Source of the DNA: Prauserella marina
Lineage (GTDB): Bacteria > Actinomycetota > Actinomycetes > Mycobacteriales > Pseudonocardiaceae
Reading direction: 5' to 3'
Length of the DNA: 64,000 bases
Assembly (NCBI RefSeq): GCF_002240355.1
Contig: NZ_CP016353.1
Coordinates: 3,336,501 to 3,400,500, forward strand
Shown: positions 59,918-64,000 of the stretch, in pieces
Layout of the letters: each line of letters starts with the position of its first letter
Numbering within the stretch: position 1 is the stretch's first letter
Program-made: the position numbers and the translations under genes
Notes under the pieces: model-generated
The model's input: the letters and a program-made list of their open reading frames with translations, nothing else
Database searches by the model: none
What the model was told of the DNA's origin: nothing

Positions 59918-60060
59918 GACCAGCTGCTCCCTGCCTCACCGACAACGCACCGAAGTCGCACGATGACACAGAGACAGCGAACGGCCCCACCTCCGTCCGG
60001 GTGTACTTGTCGTAAGCACATCGTCACACCGCGCAGTGACACGGCGGGCCGTTACGCGGT
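59918..60060. other. non-coding upstream region of the DUF4041 gene
   Basis: About 140 bases between the DUF4041 start and the repeat unit at 60061. I see no gene, strong palindrome or convincing promoter match. Confidence 0.4.
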
Positions 60061-60081
60061 GTGCCGAGTGCCGATCTCGCG
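60061..60081 (+). repeat. single 21-bp repeat unit abutting a stop codon
   Basis: GTGCCGAGTGCCGATCTCGC matches the repeat at 302-322 at about 17 of 21 positions. It ends one base before the stop of the minus-strand DJ-1-like gene (TCA at 60083-60085), with the core strand pointing into that stop. Confidence 0.65.
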
Positions 60082-60082
60082 C

Positions 60083-60727
60083 TCAGTCCTCGCCGAGCAG
60101 GATGAACCGGCTCCTGGCGCGCAGCGCGTCGACCACCTCGGCCGGCGCCTTGTCCGGCGAGCCCGCGTCGTAGGGAGGGACGGGGTCGTACTCGATACCC
60201 AGCTGGATCGCCTGCCCGAGCGCGTCTCCCCCGAGCCGCCCCGCCAGCGTCAAGGCCATGTCGATGCCGGAAGACACCCCGGCCGCGGTGATGTACTTGC
60301 CATCGGTGACGACCCGCTCGCCGGTCGGCGTCACGCCCCACTCGGCGAACTGGTCCAGCGCGAGCCAATGCGAGGTCGCCCTGCGCCCCTTGAGCAACCC
60401 GGCCGCCGCGAGGATCAGCGAACCCGTGCACACCGACGTCGTGGCGGTGCTGGTCCGGTCGGCCTCCCGCAACCACGCGTGCACCGGACCGTCCTCCATG
60501 TGCGCCACCTGGCCCGGACCACCCGGCACGACCACGATGTCGGGACTGGGTAGCTCCTCGAACGTGGCGTCGACGGCGAGCCCGAGACTGCCGACCTCGT
60601 TGCGCACCATGCCTTTCCGCTCACCGACGAACACCGTCTCCGCGCCGGGAAGCCGGCTGAGCACTTCGTAGGGGCCGACGGCGTCCAGCGCGGTCAGCCG
60701 GTCGAACAACAGAATCGCGATCCGCAT
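60083..60727 (-). CDS. DJ-1/PfpI family protein, isonitrile-hydratase-like
   Basis: A 214-residue protein with nucleophile elbow SVCTGSLILAAAGLL and acidic residue in the first helix region. The segments GRRATSHWLALDQF, VVTDGKYITAAGVSSGIDMALTLA and EYDPVPPYDAGSPDKAP match isonitrile hydratase (InhA) of Pseudomonas, which turns isonitriles into N-formamides. That makes isonitrile detoxification plausible, but DJ-1 relatives vary. GGAG precedes the ATG. It lies 18 bases after the GlxA-type regulator, in one operon. Confidence 0.78.
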   Translation of the reverse strand: MRIAILLFDRLTALDAVGPYEVLSRLPGAETVFVGERKGMVRNEVGSLGLAVDATFEELPSPDIVVVPGGPGQVAHMEDGPVHAWLREADRTSTATTSVCTGSLILAAAGLLKGRRATSHWLALDQFAEWGVTPTGERVVTDGKYITAAGVSSGIDMALTLAGRLGGDALGQAIQLGIEYDPVPPYDAGSPDKAPAEVVDALRARSRFILLGED

Positions 60728-60745
60728 GCGGGTTCTTCTCCTCGA

Positions 60746-61744
60746 TCAGGGGTGGGACTTCACGGAAATCTGGCTGGCATGAAAACGGCGCCGGTACTCC
60801 GAAGGGCCGACACCGAGCACTTTCAGAAACGCCCGCCGCATGGCCTCCGCCGTGCCGAAGCCGCAAGACCTCGCCGTCTCCTCGACGCCGCTGCCCTCGT
60901 CCTCCAGCCTGCGGCGGGCGGCTTCGAGCCGGACCCTGTCGACGTAGCGGCCGGGTGGCATGCCGACCTGCTCGGTGAACGCGCGGGCAAACTGCCTCGG
61001 CGACAGACTCGCCCTGGCGGCCAGCACCGGAACGGACAGATCGGCGCCAGGATGCTCGGAGATCCAGCGCTGCACCTCGCGAAGCGGATCGCGCCGCGCG
61101 GTCTGGGTGGCCAGTTGCGCGCTGAACTGGGCTTGATTACCCGGCCTGCGCAGGAAAACCACGAGATGCCTCGCGATGGTCAGCGCGGCGGTTCGGCCGA
61201 GGTCCTCCTCGACGAGCGCCAGCGCGAGATCGATCCCCGCGGTGACGCCCGCCGACGTGGTCAGCTCACCGTCCCTGACGAAAATCGGGTCGGGAACCAC
61301 CTCGACATCGGGATACCGTCCGGCGAGCGCGGCACAGTGGGCCCAGTGGGTGGTGACCCGCCTGCCCGACAGCAGACCGGCCTCGGCGAGCAGGAACGCG
61401 CCCGTGCACACCGACACCACCCGGCCGGAGCGCGGGCCCGCCTCCCGCAACCAAGCCACCAGTTCCGTGTCGGGGCCCTCCGGCCGCCGCGTGCCCTCTC
61501 CACCGGGAACGAGCAGCAGATCGGCTTGCGCTCGGTCGCGGAGGTCGGCGTCGGCGACGACGGTCAGCCCGCTGGAGGTGCGGACGTGGCCACCGCCGAG
61601 CACGGCGGTGGCCACGTCGTAGGCGGGTTCTTCGCCCCGGGCGGCCAGCCACTGGTTGGCGCCGACGAAGACCTCCAGCGGCCCGGTCACGTCGAGACTC
61701 TGCACCCCGTCGAACAGGACGATGAGCACGGTGTTGGTCGGCAT
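60746..61744 (-). CDS. GlxA-type transcriptional regulator (DJ-1 domain plus AraC HTH)
   Basis: A 332-residue protein. Residues 1-190 are a DJ-1/PfpI domain (LIVLFDGVQSLDVTGPLEVF and SVCTGAFLLAEAGLL), the rest the AraC double helix-turn-helix (LSVPVLAARASLSPRQFARAF and VEETARSCGFGTAEAMRRAFLK). Such regulators sense a small molecule through the DJ-1 fold. It heads an operon with the isonitrile-hydratase-like gene, whose expression it probably controls. Confidence 0.85.
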   Translation of the reverse strand: MPTNTVLIVLFDGVQSLDVTGPLEVFVGANQWLAARGEEPAYDVATAVLGGGHVRTSSGLTVVADADLRDRAQADLLLVPGGEGTRRPEGPDTELVAWLREAGPRSGRVVSVCTGAFLLAEAGLLSGRRVTTHWAHCAALAGRYPDVEVVPDPIFVRDGELTTSAGVTAGIDLALALVEEDLGRTAALTIARHLVVFLRRPGNQAQFSAQLATQTARRDPLREVQRWISEHPGADLSVPVLAARASLSPRQFARAFTEQVGMPPGRYVDRVRLEAARRRLEDEGSGVEETARSCGFGTAEAMRRAFLKVLGVGPSEYRRRFHASQISVKSHP

Positions 61745-61774
61745 GCACTCGATGCTGGCCGACTCCGGCGATGG

Positions 61775-62446
61775 CTACAACGTCGAATCTCCCACCTTTT
61801 CTGCCACCGGCGGGGCGGGTTCGTGGCGGGCCTGAACCCGGCCCGCGTACCACATGGTCCACGCCGACAGGGCGCCGATCACGGCCAGCAGCAGCACCAG
61901 GCTCAGCGCGGCCATGATGTCGGGTGCCACCAGGTACACCAGCGGAACCCTCAGAATCGCCTCGGCCAGCAACGCGATCCCCCACACCGCCGACATGCGT
62001 GTGAACGCGGCGCGGAACGCGGGCACCTGCTCGCACAACCGGTCGATTTCCTCGCGTTTGGCCTTGCTCGATCCGGCCCTGACCGCGACGAGCACCACCG
62101 GTGTGCGGCTCGCGCAACTGGCCAGCAGCACCAGCGCGGCCACCGCCGTGCCGAAGGACTCCTTCAGCAGCACGAACCGCGCGTCACCGGACACCAGTGA
62201 CAACACCAGCCCCACGGCGAGTACCGCGGCCATCAGCCCGGAGACCACGTCGAACGAGCGGCGCCGCACCGCGACCCAGGTCAAGCGCAGGGCGGCCAGC
62301 ACCGCACCGGCGAGCAACGCGATCTGCTCGTCCTGCCCGGCGAGGCGAAGTCCGTAGTAGGCGGCCAGCGGGAGTCCCGCGTCGATCAGCAGTTTGGCTA
62401 GCGAGGAGCCGCCCCGCGCGTTGTCGTCCTCGGTCGTGTCGCTCAT
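61775..62446 (-). CDS. VC0807/DUF3159-like membrane protein
   Basis: A 223-residue integral membrane protein with about six helices, including LLIDAGLPLAAYYGLRLAG, ALLAGAVLAALRLTWVAVR and SAVWGIALLAEAILRVPLVY. The overall pattern resembles VC0807 or septation-protein-like families of unknown function. Its ATG overlaps the stop of the alpha/beta hydrolase gene (ATGA), so the two are co-translated and under the same TetR-type control. Confidence 0.75.
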   Translation of the reverse strand: MSDTTEDDNARGGSSLAKLLIDAGLPLAAYYGLRLAGQDEQIALLAGAVLAALRLTWVAVRRRSFDVVSGLMAAVLAVGLVLSLVSGDARFVLLKESFGTAVAALVLLASCASRTPVVLVAVRAGSSKAKREEIDRLCEQVPAFRAAFTRMSAVWGIALLAEAILRVPLVYLVAPDIMAALSLVLLLAVIGALSAWTMWYAGRVQARHEPAPPVAEKVGDSTL

Positions 62447-63336
62447 CCCGCCGCCTCTTCTCGTTCGATCTCGCCGAGGAACCCCAGCACCGTGTCGTTG
62501 ACCGCGTCCGGGTACTCCCCCGCGATCGAGTGGCTGGCCGAGGGCCACAGCTCCACACGCGCTCGGGGAAGCGCCACCCGTGCCCGCTCGGCGGCCTTGG
62601 CGCCGTCGTGGATGACGCTGCGGCCCGCGATGAGCGCGAGCACCGGCATCGTGACGCCGCCCCACTGCGCGGCGGTGAACAACGTGGGCGTGGGCAGGGC
62701 GATCCGGTAACTCCGCATCCCCGCGTTGATCACGCTCGCCACCGGGTCGTCGGCCGCCACGGTGTCGGTACCGCCGATCCAGCGAAGGAACGAGGCCCGC
62801 GCCCGCTCGCGGATTCCCGGCACGAGCGTCAGTGCCGTGCGCAGCAGAAGTTGCATGGGAAACCGCGCGAAGGTCTGCACCGGGTCGATGAGCGTCAGCG
62901 ACGCGACTCGCTCAGGTGCCCGGATCGCGAGATTGGCCGCGAGCCAGCCACCGAAGGAGTACCCGGCGAGGTGCACGCCGGGATGCCCGAGTTCATCCAG
63001 GACGGTGGTGAGCCACGCCGCTTGGTCGGCCGCGTTCGTGATCGGCGCGGTTTGCTCGCTGCGTCCTGGTTCACCGATCAGGTCCACGGCGTACACCGGG
63101 CCGCGCGCGGCGAACGCGGCGAGATTGGGTTCCCACATCACGGCGGTGCCCGCCCGCCCTGGCAGCAGAACCATCGGGGTCGCTTGCCCTTCGCCAAAGC
63201 GATACACCCGTGCCGTGCCGAAGGCCGTCGGGACGTCCCTTCGTTCCGAGGGCTCGGGCAGGACCGCGAACCCCCTGTCGTAAATCGTGTCGTAGTCGGC
63301 ACGAGCCGCCTGGGACACGAATTGTCCTACTGCCAT
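62443..63336 (-). CDS. alpha/beta hydrolase
   Basis: A 297-residue hydrolase: oxyanion region VLLPGRAGTAVMWEPN, nucleophile Ser in LAGYSFGGWLAANLA, catalytic His in WPSASHSIAGEYP and likely acid Asp in the loop before ARVEL. Substrate unknown. The ATG at 63336 has GGGGAGAG upstream; a GTG one codon earlier is weaker. Divergent from a TetR gene with two matching palindromes in between. Confidence 0.85.
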   Translation of the reverse strand: MAVGQFVSQAARADYDTIYDRGFAVLPEPSERRDVPTAFGTARVYRFGEGQATPMVLLPGRAGTAVMWEPNLAAFAARGPVYAVDLIGEPGRSEQTAPITNAADQAAWLTTVLDELGHPGVHLAGYSFGGWLAANLAIRAPERVASLTLIDPVQTFARFPMQLLLRTALTLVPGIRERARASFLRWIGGTDTVAADDPVASVINAGMRSYRIALPTPTLFTAAQWGGVTMPVLALIAGRSVIHDGAKAAERARVALPRARVELWPSASHSIAGEYPDAVNDTVLGFLGEIEREEAAG

Positions 63337-63354
63337 CACATCTCTCCCCGTTGG

Positions 63355-63370
63355 CGATACGATCGTATCG
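63355..63370. promoter_or_regulatory. perfect 16-bp palindromic operator
   Basis: CGATACGATCGTATCG reads the same on both strands. It sits in the 86-base region between the hydrolase and TetR genes, 19 bases from the hydrolase start, and would control that operon. Confidence 0.7.
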
Positions 63371-63392
63371 TAAACATGCGAAAGTCATGATC

Positions 63393-63410
63393 GCAATCCG
63401 ATCGTATCGC
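63393..63410. promoter_or_regulatory. second operator copy, 16 of 18 positions
   Basis: GCAATCCGATCGTATCGC differs at two positions from the symmetric form of the first site. Its centre is 39 bases from that of the first, just before the TetR ribosome site, so it would serve autorepression. Confidence 0.65.
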
Positions 63411-63422
63411 CAAGGAGTCAGG

Positions 63423-64000
63423 GTGCCCCGTCTCGTCGACCACGACCAACGACGACAAGCCATCGCCGAGGCCGTTCGCCGGATCGCCGCCGACCGAGGG
63501 CTCGAAGCGGTCAGTCTCGGCCAGGTCGCGGCGGAGGCCGGAATCTCGAAGGGACTGGTGCAGCACTACTTCCCCTCCAAGGACGACATGCTGCGCTACG
63601 CCACCACGACCCTGCGCGAACGCGTCCACGACCAGCTCCCCGGAGGAAAACCGCCCAGACTGCGCGACGTCGTCGTCGCACTGCTCCCACTCGACGACGA
63701 CGCGCGCGCCGAAGCGCTGGTGGCCAACGCGTTCCTGTCCCGCGCGCTCAAGGACGACACCATCGCCGCCCGCTTCCGCGCCGGATACACCCAGCTCCAC
63801 GAGCTGCTGGCCACCACGATCGCCGGCGAGCAACAGGAGGGTACGCTCGCGAGCGACCTGTCCCCGCGCCACGAGGCCGATTTGCTGCTGGCCCTGGTCG
63901 CCGGGCTCGGTGACACGCTGCTGCTCGGTCACCGCGACAGCGAGGAGGTCATCGCCCTGCTGGAAGGCCACCTCGCCCGCCTCGCGGTCACCGGACACAC
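63423..64000 (+). CDS. TetR-family regulator, incomplete at right edge
   Basis: The first 192 codons of a TetR protein whose stop is beyond the window. The helix-turn-helix is VSLGQVAAEAGISKGLVQHYF, with a helical ligand domain following; GTG start with AAGGAG 6 bases upstream. It probably represses itself and the divergent hydrolase/membrane-protein operon through the two GATCGTATCG-containing sites. Little of the protein should be missing, as TetR proteins are usually about 190-220 residues. Confidence 0.85.
   Translation, partial: MPRLVDHDQRRQAIAEAVRRIAADRGLEAVSLGQVAAEAGISKGLVQHYFPSKDDMLRYATTTLRERVHDQLPGGKPPRLRDVVVALLPLDDDARAEALVANAFLSRALKDDTIAARFRAGYTQLHELLATTIAGEQQEGTLASDLSPRHEADLLLALVAGLGDTLLLGHRDSEEVIALLEGHLARLAVTGH

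Noticed and set aside
1-64000. A secondary-metabolite cluster, prophage or RNA genes
   Set aside because: Despite SARP, imine-reductase and resistance genes, no PKS, NRPS, terpene or RiPP core enzyme was seen, nor phage structural genes, tRNA or rRNA.

Overview
The window is GC-rich, densely coded actinobacterial DNA. GTG starts are common, many starts look leaderless, and the lnt-ppm1-rbpA block is typical of Actinobacteria. Protein style (SARP/AfsR-type regulator, many TetR and MFS genes, response-regulator/thioredoxin-reductase fusion) suggests Pseudonocardiaceae such as Amycolatopsis, Prauserella or a relative. That assignment is inference. I saw no rRNA, tRNA, CRISPR array, insertion sequence, prophage or large PKS/NRPS gene.

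Layout. 1-9.8 kb: end of a gamma-glutamyltransferase, a degenerate TauD-like protein, a GH114-type lipoprotein, a secreted nuclease, MFS plus amidase, a Cmx-like exporter, a luciferase-like monooxygenase and an M24 peptidase. 9.8-13 kb: acyl desaturase and its 2Fe-2S reductase, with a DesT/FabR-like TetR gene opposite. 13-19.4 kb: SDR and formamidase, a DUF2848 protein, then a sensor kinase next to a receiver-thioredoxin-reductase fusion and a small membrane protein. 19.4-28.2 kb: two ABC transporter systems, a polysaccharide deacetylase, a YciO-type protein and a DHFR-like reductase. 28.2-36.6 kb: KamA-family radical SAM enzyme, amidohydrolase, lnt, ppm1, rbpA, thymidine kinase, GDPD and a small Cys-rich protein.

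36.6-48.4 kb is an accessory, resistance-flavoured stretch: APH-fold kinase, AraC regulator, VOC protein, UvrA-like ABC ATPase, AraC regulator with divergent DHA2 exporter, FAD monooxygenase, WYL regulator, an SGNH hydrolase/TetR operon behind a 47-bp inverted operator, DUF488 and VOC. 48.5-56.9 kb: MoxR/VWA pair, two coupled imine-reductase-like genes, a SARP regulator broken by a frameshift and an arylamine N-acetyltransferase. 56.9-64 kb: DHA2 exporter, a DUF4041/T5orf172 protein, an isonitrile-hydratase-like protein with a GlxA-type regulator, a VC0807-like membrane protein, an alpha/beta hydrolase and a TetR gene running off the end.

The signals least explained by known families are non-coding. 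A 21-bp repeat family sits just after stop codons at four places in one constant orientation. There are several long perfect inverted repeats (36590-36634, 47482-47528, 6970-6995, 63355-63370). Among genes, the kinase/receiver-reductase pair, the TauD-like protein lacking its first metal ligands, the two-ATPase ABC operon with one altered signature and the frameshifted SARP gene deserve most attention.
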